Below, one piece after another: positions 36,486 through 45,823 of a DNA stretch of 64,000 bases. The notes beneath the pieces are model-generated. The model did not search any database. It was not told the DNA's origin and was given only the letters and a program-made list of their open reading frames with translations. Source of the stretch: Rhizobium grahamii (lineage in GTDB: Bacteria > Pseudomonadota > Alphaproteobacteria > Rhizobiales > Rhizobiaceae). Location of the stretch: positions 3,019,501 through 3,083,500 of the forward strand of contig NZ_CP043498.1 of assembly GCF_009498215.1 (NCBI RefSeq), read 5' to 3'. Numbering within the stretch: position 1 is the first letter of the stretch; every line of letters starts with the position of its first letter. A program made the position numbers and the translations under genes.

Positions 36486-37130
36486 TCACTCGACGGGCAG
36501 CACGCCGCGCCCGAGCTTTACGGCATAATAGGCCCAAAAAAGCCGGGAAGCCACTGACCGCCAGGGAGACCAAACCTCGGCCAACACCGCCAATTCTTTC
36601 GCCGTCGGACGCTGAGCGAGACCGAATGCCGCAGCTACCGCATTCTGAAGGGCCACGTCACCGGCCGGAAAGATGTCGGCATGCCCCTCGCAGAACATCA
36701 GATAGACCTCCGCGGTCCATGGCCCAACGCCCTTGAGCGCGGTCAGTGCCGCGCGCGCTTCGGCCGCTGGCAACTCCGAAAGCCCCTCGAGATCGAGCTC
36801 GCCTGTCGCCGCAGCCCCGGCAATCCGTGACAAGGTATCCGCCTTGGCACGCGATAGGCCGAACTCTCGCCAAGCGTCGGGATGAAGCAGAAGATAGGCC
36901 TCGGGCGTCAGCGGTTCGTTTGCCTGCAGCATGCGCCGCCAGATCGCATTGGCGCTTGCCCGCGAAACCATTTGCGACACGATGATATGGGCAAGCCCCT
37001 CGAAACCACGCTCCCGCAAGCGAAGCGGAATGGGACCGGCGTGTTCAGCAACCGGAACAAGCCGCGGGTCGAGCAACAGCAACTGCTCCAATCCCTGCCG
37101 CACATCCGCGTCGTTACGGATGATCTGCAT
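36486..37130 (-). CDS. DNA-3-methyladenine glycosylase II-like (AlkA/HhH-GPD) protein
   Basis: 214 residues with the helix-hairpin-helix-GPD fold of base-excision glycosylases: LTALKGVGPWTAEVYLMF (HhH, about 135-152), then the catalytic Asp in DIFPAGDVALQNAVAAAFG. It would remove alkylated bases such as 3-methyladenine. The length is short compared with E. coli AlkA (282) because the N-terminal beta domain is missing, as in many alphaproteobacterial homologues. The ATG at 37130 has AGGAAGC before it. Its start region is shared with the divergent gluQ gene. Confidence 0.9.
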   Translation of the reverse strand: MQIIRNDADVRQGLEQLLLLDPRLVPVAEHAGPIPLRLRERGFEGLAHIIVSQMVSRASANAIWRRMLQANEPLTPEAYLLLHPDAWREFGLSRAKADTLSRIAGAAATGELDLEGLSELPAAEARAALTALKGVGPWTAEVYLMFCEGHADIFPAGDVALQNAVAAAFGLAQRPTAKELAVLAEVWSPWRSVASRLFWAYYAVKLGRGVLPVE

Positions 37131-37170
37131 GCTTCCTCGCGATCTCCTCGAATCCGTGGCAGAAGAAAGC

Positions 37171-38052
37171 ATGTCCGCGATTCCTCGTCAAAGCTCCGTC
37201 TTTCGTTTTGCGCCGAGCCCGAACGGGCCGCTTCATCTTGGCCACGCGCTCTCCGCCCTTCTGAACCAGCACATGGCGACATCCTTGTCCGGGCGCCTGC
37301 TTTTGCGGATAGAGGACATAGATCTCACCCGTTGCACACCCGAATTCGAAGCCGGCATCTACGCGGACCTCGAATGGCTCGGCATAGGCTGGGAGCGGCC
37401 GGTGCGGCGTCAATCCGAACATCTCGCTGAATATCAGGCCTCGCTCGACACTCTGATCGCAAGAGGCCTCGTCTATCCCTCGTTCATGACCCGTGGAGAA
37501 ATCCGCGCGTACGTCGCCGCGACAGAAGCAGAAGGGCAACCGTGGCCGCGCGATCCCGACGGCTCTCCGCTTTACCCGGACGACGACCTCAGGCGAACGG
37601 CATCCGAGCGGCGCGAATTGCTAGCCTCAGGCCTCAAGCACGCTTGGCGTCTCGACATGCGAAGAGCGATGGAGGAACTGGACGCACCGCTCTTCTGGGA
37701 TGAAACCGGTGACGGCGACCGAGGTAGGGTAGCGGCCGACCCGCGAGCCTGGGGCGATGTCATCCTGTCGCGCTCCGATGCGCCCTCGAGCTATCATCTG
37801 TCGGTGGTGCTGGATGATGCGCTGCAAGGCGTTACCCATGTCGTTCGCGGCCTCGACCTCTTCCACTCGACCGCCGTGCATCGGCTCCTGCAGGTCCTGC
37901 TCGACCTGCCCACACCGATCTACCACCATCACAGGCTGGTCACCGACAGCGACGGCCGCAAGCTCTCCAAGAGCCGTGGCGATACCGGGCTATCGGCACT
38001 GTGCGAGCGCGGCTTCTCAGCGGCCGATATCCGCAAACTTGTCGGGCTTTGA
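37171..38052 (+). CDS. gluQ: Glutamyl-Q tRNA(Asp) synthetase
   Basis: GluQ-RS charges glutamate onto queuosine-34 of tRNA-Asp. The 293 residues equal a truncated glutamyl-tRNA synthetase without the anticodon-binding domain. The HIGH-like HLGHALSALLN (about 24) follows FRFAPSPNGP, and KLSKSRG is near 265. The zinc-site cysteines of the E. coli enzyme are missing; here the region reads YPSFMTRGEIRAY. The ATG at 37171 gives MSAIPRQSSVFRF; another ATG at 37129 would overlap the divergent glycosylase start. The 3' end overlaps the convergent BrkB-type gene by 36 bp. Confidence 0.92.
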   Translation: MSAIPRQSSVFRFAPSPNGPLHLGHALSALLNQHMATSLSGRLLLRIEDIDLTRCTPEFEAGIYADLEWLGIGWERPVRRQSEHLAEYQASLDTLIARGLVYPSFMTRGEIRAYVAATEAEGQPWPRDPDGSPLYPDDDLRRTASERRELLASGLKHAWRLDMRRAMEELDAPLFWDETGDGDRGRVAADPRAWGDVILSRSDAPSSYHLSVVLDDALQGVTHVVRGLDLFHSTAVHRLLQVLLDLPTPIYHHHRLVTDSDGRKLSKSRGDTGLSALCERGFSAADIRKLVGL

Positions 38053-38928
38053 CGTCTTGCCCTGACCGCTCAGGAAATTGTGCTTGAAGATCGCGCGAAC
38101 GCGGAATTTCAGGAGTGCCGCGTTGATTTCCGCACCGATGATGAAGATCACGCCGATCATGTAGAGAAAGATGAGCACGATCATCACCGAGGCCAGACCG
38201 GCATAGGTGGCGGTATAGTTGGCGAAGGTCGCCAGATAGTAGGCGAAGATCAGCGCACCAATCAGCCAGAACAGCAAGGTCACCAGCACCCCCGGCAGGA
38301 CGTCGAAGACGCGTCGTCGACCGGCGGGCAGCCACAGATGCACGACGAAGAGGCCGACGGTCAGCATGAACAGGGTTCCATAGACACGCCAGCTGAAGAC
38401 GACATCGAGCGTATCGGCAAACAGCGGAAACCACCGGCGCGCATAGTCGAGCGCGAGGGGAACCGCCACGAGCAGGATACTGACCGCCGCAAAGATGACG
38501 ACCGCGATCAGCACATAGCCGAGGCTGGCGAGGCGTGTGATGTACCAGGGACGGGTTTCCTGCACGCGATAGGCGCGGTTAAGCGAAATCCTGAGCGCTT
38601 CGACGCCGTTCGAGGCGAAGTAGGCTGCGGCAAGCACCGACACCGTCAGCAGCCCGCCGCGCGGGACCGTCAGAACCTGGATCACCTGGTCGACGAGCGG
38701 CTTGGCGATCGCCTCGGGCCATGTGTCGAAGATCAGATGGATCGCTCGGTCGGAGAACTGGTCGGCACCGAGAAAGTTCGCAAGCGTCGTCCCGAAGATC
38801 AGAAACGGAAACACGGCGAGAAGGCTGGACAGAGCCACATGACTCGCCATCGCAAACCCGTCATCCTCAAGAAAATGATAGATCGCATCGTAGACTACAT
38901 CGTAGAAGATGCGAAATATTCTCAGCAT
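38017..38928 (-). CDS. YihY/BrkB family membrane protein
   Basis: 303 residues with about six membrane helices. It shows the family pattern FAMASHVALSSLLAVFPFLI at the N-terminus, a middle with AAAYFASNGVEALRISLNRA, and FANYTATYAGLASVMIVLIF before the last helix. The family was once called ribonuclease BN by mistake; its real role, perhaps in envelope transport, is open. The C-terminal 12 codons overlap gluQ on the other strand. It is divergent from an SDR gene. Confidence 0.92.
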   Translation of the reverse strand: MLRIFRIFYDVVYDAIYHFLEDDGFAMASHVALSSLLAVFPFLIFGTTLANFLGADQFSDRAIHLIFDTWPEAIAKPLVDQVIQVLTVPRGGLLTVSVLAAAYFASNGVEALRISLNRAYRVQETRPWYITRLASLGYVLIAVVIFAAVSILLVAVPLALDYARRWFPLFADTLDVVFSWRVYGTLFMLTVGLFVVHLWLPAGRRRVFDVLPGVLVTLLFWLIGALIFAYYLATFANYTATYAGLASVMIVLIFLYMIGVIFIIGAEINAALLKFRVRAIFKHNFLSGQGKTSKPDKFADIGR

Positions 38929-39005
38929 TCCGTCTCTCGGCTTTCTTCATTGTCTCGCCAGTCCGAATATGGGAAACGAGTCCGAATTTGTACAGGAATC
39001 ATTCC

Positions 39006-39839
39006 ATGGCGGATCAGCGCACAATCATCGTCACCGGATGCTCGTCCGGCATCGGTGCCTATTGCGCACGCGCCCTGAAGAGCGATGGATGGCGCGTCTT
39101 TGCCACTGTCCGCAAATTTGATGACCTTGCTTCCCTGCAGGCTGACGGCATCGAAGCCTTTCGCATGGACTATGCCAACCCCCAGTCGATCGCCGACTTC
39201 ATGGACGAAGTAACGGCAGCAAGCGGCGGCAAGATCGATGCACTCTTCAACAACGGCGCCTATGGGCAACCCGGAGCCGTCGAAGACATCAGGACGGAGG
39301 TCCTCAGGGAACAGTTCGAGACCAATGTTTTCGGATGGCACGAGCTGACGCGGCGGATCATCCCGCTGATGCGCAAGCAGGGGCACGGTCGCATCGTCCA
39401 GTGCTCGTCGATTCTCGGCATCGTTCCCTATAGATATCGCGGTGCCTACACCGCTTCCAAGTTTGCAGTCGAAGGGTTGAGCGTGACGCTCCGGATGGAG
39501 CTGGAGGGAAGCGGCATTCACGTCAGTTTGATCGAGCCGGGGCCGATCACCTCGCGTTTCACCGCCAACGCACTTGCCAAGATCAACGAGAATATCGACG
39601 TCGGTAACTCCGTGCATGCGGCAGATTATCGCCGGCAGCTTGCGCGTCTTGACGGATCGGGGGCACCTAACCGACACAAGCTCGGTCCGGATGCGGTTTA
39701 CGCTGTCTTGAAGCACGCATTGAACTCACGCCGGCCCAAGCCACATTATCCCGTAACCACGCCGGCAAAGCAGGGCATGATGTTGAAGAGGCTACTGCCA
39801 GCAGACCTTTTCTACCGCCTGATGCGCTGGGTAGACTGA
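39006..39839 (+). CDS. SDR family oxidoreductase
   Basis: A 277-residue classical short-chain dehydrogenase. The cofactor loop is VTGCSSGIGAYCA (about 9-21), the NNGAYGQPG motif is near 82, and the catalytic Ser-Tyr-Lys lie in QCSSILG and YTASKFAVEGLS. The Cys in TGCSSGIG and the LIEPGPITSRF segment fit the retinol/steroid-dehydrogenase-like group often annotated as SDR in rhizobia. The substrate is unknown. AGGAA precedes the ATG at 39006. The next gene starts 16 bp downstream. Confidence 0.93.
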   Translation: MADQRTIIVTGCSSGIGAYCARALKSDGWRVFATVRKFDDLASLQADGIEAFRMDYANPQSIADFMDEVTAASGGKIDALFNNGAYGQPGAVEDIRTEVLREQFETNVFGWHELTRRIIPLMRKQGHGRIVQCSSILGIVPYRYRGAYTASKFAVEGLSVTLRMELEGSGIHVSLIEPGPITSRFTANALAKINENIDVGNSVHAADYRRQLARLDGSGAPNRHKLGPDAVYAVLKHALNSRRPKPHYPVTTPAKQGMMLKRLLPADLFYRLMRWVD

Positions 39840-39855
39840 CCAGGAAAGCAAGAAA

Positions 39856-40059
39856 ATGTCTACGGTCACTTACATTCTCGCCATCATCGTCATGGCGATC
39901 GTCGCTCTTGTCCTGATACGCGGCCTCTTCAACATGATGAAGGGTGGCGACGCCAATCTGTCCAACAAGCTCATGCAGCTGCGCGTCCTGCTGCAGGCGA
40001 TAGCCATCTTTCTGATCATGCTCACGCTCTGGCTGACCGGCGGCGGGCGCCCGACCTGA
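39856..40059 (+). CDS. Twin-transmembrane-helix small protein (HIG1-like)
   Basis: 67 residues with two hydrophobic helices: STVTYILAIIVMAIVALVLI and LRVLLQAIAIFLIMLTLWLT. A short polar loop (NMMKGGDANLSNKLMQLR) lies between them. This is the alphaproteobacterial relative of the HIG1/Rcf1 proteins that associate with cytochrome oxidase in mitochondria. It is placed between the SDR and the cobalamin adenosyltransferase genes with tight spacing, so it is probably co-transcribed. The bacterial function is not established. Confidence 0.88.
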   Translation: MSTVTYILAIIVMAIVALVLIRGLFNMMKGGDANLSNKLMQLRVLLQAIAIFLIMLTLWLTGGGRPT

Positions 40060-40081
40060 TTTTCGCGCAAAGGGGGAATGC

Positions 40082-40660
40082 ATGGTCAAGCTGAACAAGA
40101 TCTACACGAAGACCGGGGATGACGGCACGACCGCTTTGGTCTCCGGCGCACGACGCCTGAAGAGCGACCTGCGGGTGGAAGCCTATGGCACGATCGACGA
40201 GGCGAACTCGGCAATCGGCATCGCGCGCCTTCATATGCAGGGAATGCCCATTCTCGATACGATGCTGAACCTGATCCAGAACGATCTCTTCGATCTCGGC
40301 GCCGACCTGGCAACGCCCGATACCGGCGAGACACCGGCCTACGAGCCGCTGCGCATCATCGAGACCCAGGTGTCCCGGCTAGAGCGCGATATCGATCAAT
40401 TGAACGCCGATCTGCAGCCGCTGAAGTCCTTTGTCCTGCCGGGCGGCCACTCAGCCGCCGCCCACCTGCATCTCGCCCGCACGATCACGCGCCGCGCAGA
40501 GCGGCTGATGGTCTCGCTTGCGCGCACCGAAGGCGAGGTCGTCAGCGACGCCGCGCTTCAGTACGTAAACCGGCTCTCCGATTTCCTGTTCGTCGCCGCC
40601 CGCCATGCCAATGACCGCGGCCATGCGGATGTTCTTTGGGTTCCGGGCAAGAATCGCTAA
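40082..40660 (+). CDS. Cob(I)alamin adenosyltransferase, PduO type
   Basis: A 192-residue enzyme that adds the adenosyl group of ATP to cobalamin. The ATP site is KIYTKTGDDGTTALVSGARR (about 4-23); the signature DEANSAIGIARLH and the C-terminal RRAERLMVSLARTEG with YVNRLSDFLFVAARH are all typical of PduO/MMAB proteins. It supplies coenzyme B12 for mutases and for class II ribonucleotide reductase used by rhizobia. GGGGG precedes the ATG at 40082. Confidence 0.95.
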   Translation: MVKLNKIYTKTGDDGTTALVSGARRLKSDLRVEAYGTIDEANSAIGIARLHMQGMPILDTMLNLIQNDLFDLGADLATPDTGETPAYEPLRIIETQVSRLERDIDQLNADLQPLKSFVLPGGHSAAAHLHLARTITRRAERLMVSLARTEGEVVSDAALQYVNRLSDFLFVAARHANDRGHADVLWVPGKNR

Positions 40661-40694
40661 GCTCGCTTCGCAAGGGCAAATACCGGGGGCCGTC

Positions 40695-41495
40695 TTGTTC
40701 ATACCGCTGCACGATGCCAATACGCTTAAATACATAAAGCTTCAGTGGGTGACCTTGACGCTGATAGTGGCAAACGTGGCCGTTTGGCTCTTCACCGGCG
40801 TCGTCGCCAGCGAAACCGTATCTCAGGCCGCCTTCGTCGGTCTCGGCTATATTCCGGCGGTCGCCTTTCATCATGCGACACTCGAGCCCGCCCTCGCCCT
40901 CGTTCCCGAACCGCTGACCTACGTCACCTATGCCTTCGTCCATTCCAGCTTCTGGCATCTTGCCTCGAACATGCTGTTCCTCTGGGTATTCGGGGATAAC
41001 GTCGAAGACGCGATGGGGCATGTTCGTTTTCTGCTGTTCTATTTGCTCTGCGCGATATCCGGCGCGCTCTTTCATGGTTTTATCGGCGAGACGTCCGAAT
41101 CGCCGCTGATCGGCGCATCCGGGGCGATCTCGGGCGTCATCGCCGCTTATGTCATCCTGCACCCGCGCGTGCGCGTCTGGGTGCTCGTCTTCATGCGCGT
41201 GCCGATACCGTTGCCGGCCTTCGTTCCACTGGTGATCTGGATTGGCCAGCAGTTCGTCATGCTGGCGATCGAACCTGACGGCAACGTATCGTGGGGAGCC
41301 CATGTCGGCGGCATCGTCGCCGGCGCGCTTCTCGTGGTGGTCATGCGTCGGCGCGGTGTTCCCCTGTTCGACCGACAGGTGGTGATGCCTCGGGCCGTGC
41401 ACGATCAGCAGAAGCCCAATCCGACGATGATTTTCATTCCGGGACGTCAGCCGCGTCCGCGCCTTCCCTGGGACAAGCCACCATCCGAATATTGA
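40695..41495 (+). CDS. Rhomboid family intramembrane serine protease
   Basis: 266 residues with six or seven membrane helices. The catalytic Ser is in LIGASGAISGVIAAY and the His in SWGAHVGGIVAG; the HSSFWHLASNMLFLWVFG segment is the conserved second helix region. Substrates are unknown. The start is uncertain: I chose the TTG at 40695 because GGGGG lies 5 nt upstream and the resulting MFIPLHDANT is, from memory, the common start of rhizobial homologues. ATG codons at 40605-40632 would overlap the upstream gene. Confidence 0.88.
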   Translation: MFIPLHDANTLKYIKLQWVTLTLIVANVAVWLFTGVVASETVSQAAFVGLGYIPAVAFHHATLEPALALVPEPLTYVTYAFVHSSFWHLASNMLFLWVFGDNVEDAMGHVRFLLFYLLCAISGALFHGFIGETSESPLIGASGAISGVIAAYVILHPRVRVWVLVFMRVPIPLPAFVPLVIWIGQQFVMLAIEPDGNVSWGAHVGGIVAGALLVVVMRRRGVPLFDRQVVMPRAVHDQQKPNPTMIFIPGRQPRPRLPWDKPPSEY

Positions 41496-41654
41496 CGTGA
41501 ACGTAAACGTTAGATAATCAGGAATCAATTTGCCTGTCTGCGACGGGCAAGCGTTGTGTTTGGAGGAAAAACGCGTATCCATGTCGCCATTCGACAATCG
41601 GAGCGGCGCCGAAACGCGCATTTTCTTGGCGAAAGAGTTGAAGGAAGGACCCCC

Positions 41655-42404
41655 ATGAAAATCCTCGTCCCCGTAAAGCGGGTTGTTGATTACAACGTGA
41701 AGATCCGCGTGAAGGCCGATGGCACAGGCGTTGAGCTCGCGAACGTCAAGATGTCGATGAACCCCTTCGACGAGATCTCGGTGGAGGAAGCACTGCGGCT
41801 GAAGGAGGCCGGCAAGGCCGAGGAAGTGGTGGTCGTCTCGATCGGTCCCGCCAAGGCCGAAGAGACGCTGCGCACCGCGCTCGCCATGGGTGCCGACCGT
41901 GCCATTCTCGTCGAGACCGACGATGCCGTCGAGCCGCTGGCCGTTGCCAAGATCCTCAAGGGTGTCGCCGACGTCGAACAGCCGGGCCTGATCATCGTCG
42001 GCAAACAGGCGATCGATGACGACTCGAACCAGACCGGCCAGATGCTGGCAGCCCTGCTCGGCTCCGCCCAGGCGACCTTCGCCTCGAAGATCGAGATCGG
42101 TGACGGCAAGGCTCAGGTGACACGCGAAGTCGATGGCGGCCTGCAGACAATCGAGATCAAGCTTCCGGCTGTGGTCACCACCGATCTGCGCCTCAACGAG
42201 CCACGCTATGCCTCGCTGCCAAACATCATGAAGGCGAAGAAGAAGCCGCTCGACAAGAAGAGCCCGGCTGACTTCGGCGTTTCCACGGCGCCGCGCCTCA
42301 AGGTGCTGAAGACCGAGGAACCATCAGGCCGCAAGGCAGGCGTCAAGGTCGCGTCGGTCGCAGAGCTCGTCGACAAGCTCAAGTCCGAAGCCGGCGTCCT
42401 CTAA
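41655..42404 (+). CDS. etfB: Electron transfer flavoprotein, beta subunit
   Basis: EtfB carries AMP and forms, with EtfA, the electron carrier between acyl-CoA dehydrogenases and ETF-ubiquinone oxidoreductase. The 249 residues begin [20 protein letters not shown] and contain [30 protein letters not shown] and [20 protein letters not shown], the beta-subunit signature. GGAAGGAC lies directly before the ATG at 41655. etfA starts 24 bp downstream. Confidence 0.97.
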   Translation: MKILVPVKRVVDYNVKIRVKADGTGVELANVKMSMNPFDEISVEEALRLKEAGKAEEVVVVSIGPAKAEETLRTALAMGADRAILVETDDAVEPLAVAKILKGVADVEQPGLIIVGKQAIDDDSNQTGQMLAALLGSAQATFASKIEIGDGKAQVTREVDGGLQTIEIKLPAVVTTDLRLNEPRYASLPNIMKAKKKPLDKKSPADFGVSTAPRLKVLKTEEPSGRKAGVKVASVAELVDKLKSEAGVL

Positions 42405-42428
42405 GGTTCGAGAAAGGGAGATCTATCC

Positions 42429-43358
42429 ATGGCCATTCTTCTTCTGGCTGACCACGACAACAACCACCTTTCCGACCAGACCGCCAAGACACTGACGGCA
42501 GCTTCCAAGATCGGCGGCGACGTGCATGTGCTGGTATCAGGCAAGGGCGCCAAGGCGGCGGCCGAACAGGCAGCCAAGCTATCTGGCGTTTCCAAGGTGC
42601 TGGTTGCCGAGGATGCAAGCCTCGCCAACAATCTCGCCGAGCCGCTGTCTGCCCTGATCGTCTCGCTGGCTGCCGGCTACGACACGATCATCGCCGCCGC
42701 CACCTCCACCGGCAAGAACGTCCTGCCGCGCGTCGCAGCCCTGCTCGACGTTGCCCAGGTCTCGGAAATCATTGAAGTCGTCTCTGCAGACACCTTCAAG
42801 CGTCCGATCTATGCCGGCAACGCGATCCAGACGGTGCAATCGACCGACGCCAAGAAGGTTATCACCGTGCGCACGGCCTCCTTTGCAGCAACATCAGAAG
42901 GCGGCTCCGCGCCTGTCGAGGCGATCTCGGCTGCGTCCGACCCGGGCGTTTCCACCTTCGTCAAGGACGCGCTGTCGGCCTCCGACCGTCCGGAGCTGAC
43001 GTCCGCGAAGATCATCATCTCAGGCGGTCGCGCGCTCGGCTCCGCCGAGAAGTTCCAGGAGGTCATCCTGCCGGTCGCCGACAAGCTCGGTGCCGCCGTT
43101 GGCGCAAGCCGTGCAGCTGTCGATGCCGGCTATGCGCCGAACGACTGGCAGGTCGGGCAAACTGGCAAGGTGGTTGCTCCCGATCTCTACATCGCCTGCG
43201 GCATCTCGGGCGCCATCCAGCATCTTGCCGGCATGAAGGACTCGAAGGTCATCGTCGCCATCAACAAGGACGAAGAGGCGCCGATCTTCCAGGTTGCCGA
43301 CTACGGCCTCGTCGCGGACCTCTTCGACGTCCTGCCGGAACTTGAAAAGGCGCTTTGA
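42429..43358 (+). CDS. etfA: Electron transfer flavoprotein, alpha subunit
   Basis: EtfA binds the redox-active FAD. The 309 residues show the C-terminal FAD domain: [34 protein letters not shown], then [20 protein letters not shown] and [21 protein letters not shown]. It pairs with etfB upstream. A terminator at 43426 lies between it and the 3-hydroxybutyryl-CoA dehydrogenase gene, so the latter probably has partial or separate expression. Confidence 0.97.
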   Translation: MAILLLADHDNNHLSDQTAKTLTAASKIGGDVHVLVSGKGAKAAAEQAAKLSGVSKVLVAEDASLANNLAEPLSALIVSLAAGYDTIIAAATSTGKNVLPRVAALLDVAQVSEIIEVVSADTFKRPIYAGNAIQTVQSTDAKKVITVRTASFAATSEGGSAPVEAISAASDPGVSTFVKDALSASDRPELTSAKIIISGGRALGSAEKFQEVILPVADKLGAAVGASRAAVDAGYAPNDWQVGQTGKVVAPDLYIACGISGAIQHLAGMKDSKVIVAINKDEEAPIFQVADYGLVADLFDVLPELEKAL

Positions 43359-43425
43359 TCGCCAACATGCCGGTTTTTCGCACTTGCGAATGACTGGAAA
43401 ATTATCTTTTTAGGGGCTACTACTT

Positions 43426-43458
43426 CTGCCGGGCGATCATTTGCCCGGCAGTTTTGTT
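43426..43458 (+). terminator. Rho-independent terminator of etfBA
   Basis: A perfect 9-bp stem ctgccgggc / gcccggcag (43426-43434, 43443-43451) with an 8-base loop is followed by ttttgtt. It lies 68 bp after the etfA stop and 47 bp before the next start. Confidence 0.87.
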
Positions 43459-43504
43459 AGAAAAATGCGGCGATGCGGGGGCGTTGCCGTGCGGGGGCTT
43501 GGAG

Positions 43505-44386
43505 ATGAGTGCGGTGTTGAAGACGATTGGTATCATCGGCGCGGGCCAGATGGGTTGCGGCATCGCACAGGTTTCGGCATCGGCCGGCTACAAGGTCCAG
43601 ATCTACGATCTGTCCGATGAGCGCGTCCAGCACGGCCTGGCCACCATCAACGGCAACCTCGCCCGCAACGTCACGAGCGGCAAGATGACGGACGAGCAGC
43701 GCACCGACACGCTCGCGCTCATATCTGGTTCGTCCGATGTCAACGACCTCGCCGCCTCCGATCTCGTGATCGAGGCCGCGACCGAGGACGAAAGCGTCAA
43801 GCGCAAGATCTACTCGCTCGTCTGCCCGGTCCTGAAGCCGGAAGCGATCCTTGCCACAAACACCTCTTCGCTCTCCATCACCCGCCTCGCCTCCTCGACG
43901 GACCGGCCGGAGCGTTTCATGGGCATCCATTTCATGAATCCGGTGCCAGTGATGAAACTGGTGGAACTCGTGCGCGGGATCGCGACCGAGGAAGGCACCT
44001 TCTCGGCCGCCAAGGAATTCGTTGCCTCTTTGGAAAAGACGGTAACCGTCGCCGAAGACTTCCCCGCCTTCATCGTCAACCGCATTCTGCTGCCGATGAT
44101 CAACGAGGCAATCTACACGCTCTACGAAGGCGTCGGCACAGTTGACGCGATCGATACCGCCATGAAGCTCGGCGCCAACCATCCGATGGGCCCGCTGCAG
44201 CTTGCGGACTTTATCGGCCTCGACACCTGCCTGTCGATCATGCAGGTGCTGCATGATGGCCTGGCCGACTCCAAATACCGCCCCTGCCCGCTTCTGGTGA
44301 AATACGTAGAAGCCGGCTGGCTCGGCCGCAAATCCGGCCGCGGCTTCTATGATTACCGCGGCGAAGTGCCGGTACCGACGCGCTAG
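43505..44386 (+). CDS. 3-hydroxybutyryl-CoA dehydrogenase
   Basis: An NAD(P)-dependent enzyme interconverting 3-hydroxyacyl-CoA and acetoacyl-CoA, used in short-chain beta-oxidation and polyhydroxybutyrate turnover. The 293 residues have the Rossmann loop IGIIGAGQMGCGIAQ (about 8-22), the catalytic His in GIHFMNPVPVMKLVE, FIVNRILLPMINEA, and the family-specific end GRKSGRGFYDYRG. It follows etfBA, which takes electrons from the neighbouring acyl-CoA dehydrogenase step. Candidate names are hbdA or paaH; I give none. Confidence 0.95.
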   Translation: MSAVLKTIGIIGAGQMGCGIAQVSASAGYKVQIYDLSDERVQHGLATINGNLARNVTSGKMTDEQRTDTLALISGSSDVNDLAASDLVIEAATEDESVKRKIYSLVCPVLKPEAILATNTSSLSITRLASSTDRPERFMGIHFMNPVPVMKLVELVRGIATEEGTFSAAKEFVASLEKTVTVAEDFPAFIVNRILLPMINEAIYTLYEGVGTVDAIDTAMKLGANHPMGPLQLADFIGLDTCLSIMQVLHDGLADSKYRPCPLLVKYVEAGWLGRKSGRGFYDYRGEVPVPTR

Positions 44387-44442
44387 GAACACTCCTGCCT
44401 ATTACGTCAGGAGGACCACCGAAGCTTTGGCGCATTAAGCCT

Positions 44443-44973
44443 TCATGGATTGCGAGCGTCGCGTTTTGCCTGTGACACAGCCCCGGCCTTCCGCAATCGG
44501 CCGCGTTCCATCGGCCGGACCAGATTTTTGGGTTTTGAATTTTCAATCGCATGCATGCCTGCATGTGCGTGGCGCGCGTTGAACGACGCGTCGTGCTCGG
44601 CTTTTGCTTCTTTCCTGCGTGCCAACGCGGCGCGCATATTCTCAACCATCCGGATTTTGTCGCGCATGCGGCTGCGGCGGGATTGCTCGGTGTTTACGCT
44701 GCGTACACCCATCGCCAGAACTTCAAGCTTGGCTCTGGTGCCGGTGTCCTTGCTGACCGCCTTGGTGCCTTTCGGATCGGCCTTTCCCCTGATTTCCCTG
44801 CGTTGCCTGTGGGCTTCGCTCTGCGCGCGGTCGCGCCTCTCCCGTATGCGCTTGGCGAGATCCGAGAGGTCCGCGTCGGACAGGGTCTGTATCGCCGGGT
44901 GATGAGACTTTTGAACCAGTTGCCACTCGTCTGCCGTCAGCAAACGCTCTGCCTGCCTACGTGAGATTGCCAT
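44443..44973 (-). CDS. Basic hypothetical protein, helical (176 aa)
   Basis: No recognised function. 176 residues, very rich in Arg, Lys and Ala, predicted helical throughout. The N-terminus MAISRRQAERLLTADEWQLV is followed by a charged stretch (DLAKRIRERRDRAQSEAHRQ), a Lys/Thr-rich linker and a second charged helix (MVENMRAALARRKEAKAEHD). The composition suggests nucleic acid contact, but no domain proves this. A strong GGAGGCGGAG site precedes the ATG at 44973, favouring a real gene. It stands between hbd and tlpA with no clear partner. Confidence 0.7.
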   Translation of the reverse strand: MAISRRQAERLLTADEWQLVQKSHHPAIQTLSDADLSDLAKRIRERRDRAQSEAHRQRREIRGKADPKGTKAVSKDTGTRAKLEVLAMGVRSVNTEQSRRSRMRDKIRMVENMRAALARRKEAKAEHDASFNARHAHAGMHAIENSKPKNLVRPMERGRLRKAGAVSQAKRDARNP

Positions 44974-45119
44974 CTCCGCCTCCTACGATGTAGCATATGC
45001 TTCGTCTACAGGACCGTTCGCCTTCCGAGCCGGTCCTGGCTTCTTAGGCGATAACGTCTTCGTCGGCTAAAGTAGTGCCGGGCCGCAAACCGGCAATGGC
45101 CGGTCGACAGGGAGCTTCC

Positions 45120-45782
45120 TCACGTCCCCACCGCACCCTTGATCAGAGCCTTGGCATCCTCGCTGTCCCAGGCAGCAGGCCCATTCATCGCGGAGATCAG
45201 GCAGCCCTTGCCGTCGATCAGCAGTGTCACCGGCAGACCGAAGGCAAGGCCTTCCTTTTTCAGGTTGTTGAACACCCCGATCGTATTGTCACGATAAAGC
45301 TTCAGTGCATCGACCCCGGTTTCGCTGAGGAATGTCTTCGGCTTCTCGTCGTCTCCCGTGTCGATGTTAACCGGCACGACCTGGAACTTGTCGCTGCCAA
45401 GCTCCTTCTCGAGCGCGTTCAGCGCCGGCATCTCCTCACGGCAGGGCACGCACCACGTCGCCCAGAGATTGAACAGCACTGTCTTGCCGGCAAAGCTGTC
45501 GAGCGTCATCGGCTGACCATCGGGGCCCTTGAAAGCAATCGTGGTGAGTTTCCGGTGCTGGTCAGGAGCAACCATCGCCGCCACCTGTCCCTTGAGCAAC
45601 GGCGCAATCTTCGTGGCGATCTCCTTCGTCGCCGCGCATTCGCCCGATGCTGTTTGCGTCCCGCCATTGCCAGACCCGGCTTCCCTGATGTAAACCGCTG
45701 CCGCACCGGCAATAATGCCTGCGACGGCCGCGATCCCGATCAGCTTCAGGGATGGCAGGCGCAGGGGCGTTCTTGTCGTCAT
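45120..45782 (-). CDS. tlpA: TlpA-type thiol:disulfide interchange protein
   Basis: A membrane-anchored periplasmic thioredoxin-like protein, 220 residues. An N-terminal anchor (about 12-32, [19 protein letters not shown]) precedes the thioredoxin domain with the active site [14 protein letters not shown] (about 105) and the cis-Pro region [13 protein letters not shown]. In Bradyrhizobium, TlpA reduces copper chaperones and CoxB for cytochrome oxidase assembly; the same role is likely here. GGAGAATGAA precedes the ATG at 45782. It is divergent from argH with only about 40 bp between starts. Confidence 0.93.
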   Translation of the reverse strand: MTTRTPLRLPSLKLIGIAAVAGIIAGAAAVYIREAGSGNGGTQTASGECAATKEIATKIAPLLKGQVAAMVAPDQHRKLTTIAFKGPDGQPMTLDSFAGKTVLFNLWATWCVPCREEMPALNALEKELGSDKFQVVPVNIDTGDDEKPKTFLSETGVDALKLYRDNTIGVFNNLKKEGLAFGLPVTLLIDGKGCLISAMNGPAAWDSEDAKALIKGAVGT

Positions 45783-45823
45783 TTCATTCTCCGAGACACG
45801 CGTTCTTCAAGGCAGGCATCTTC

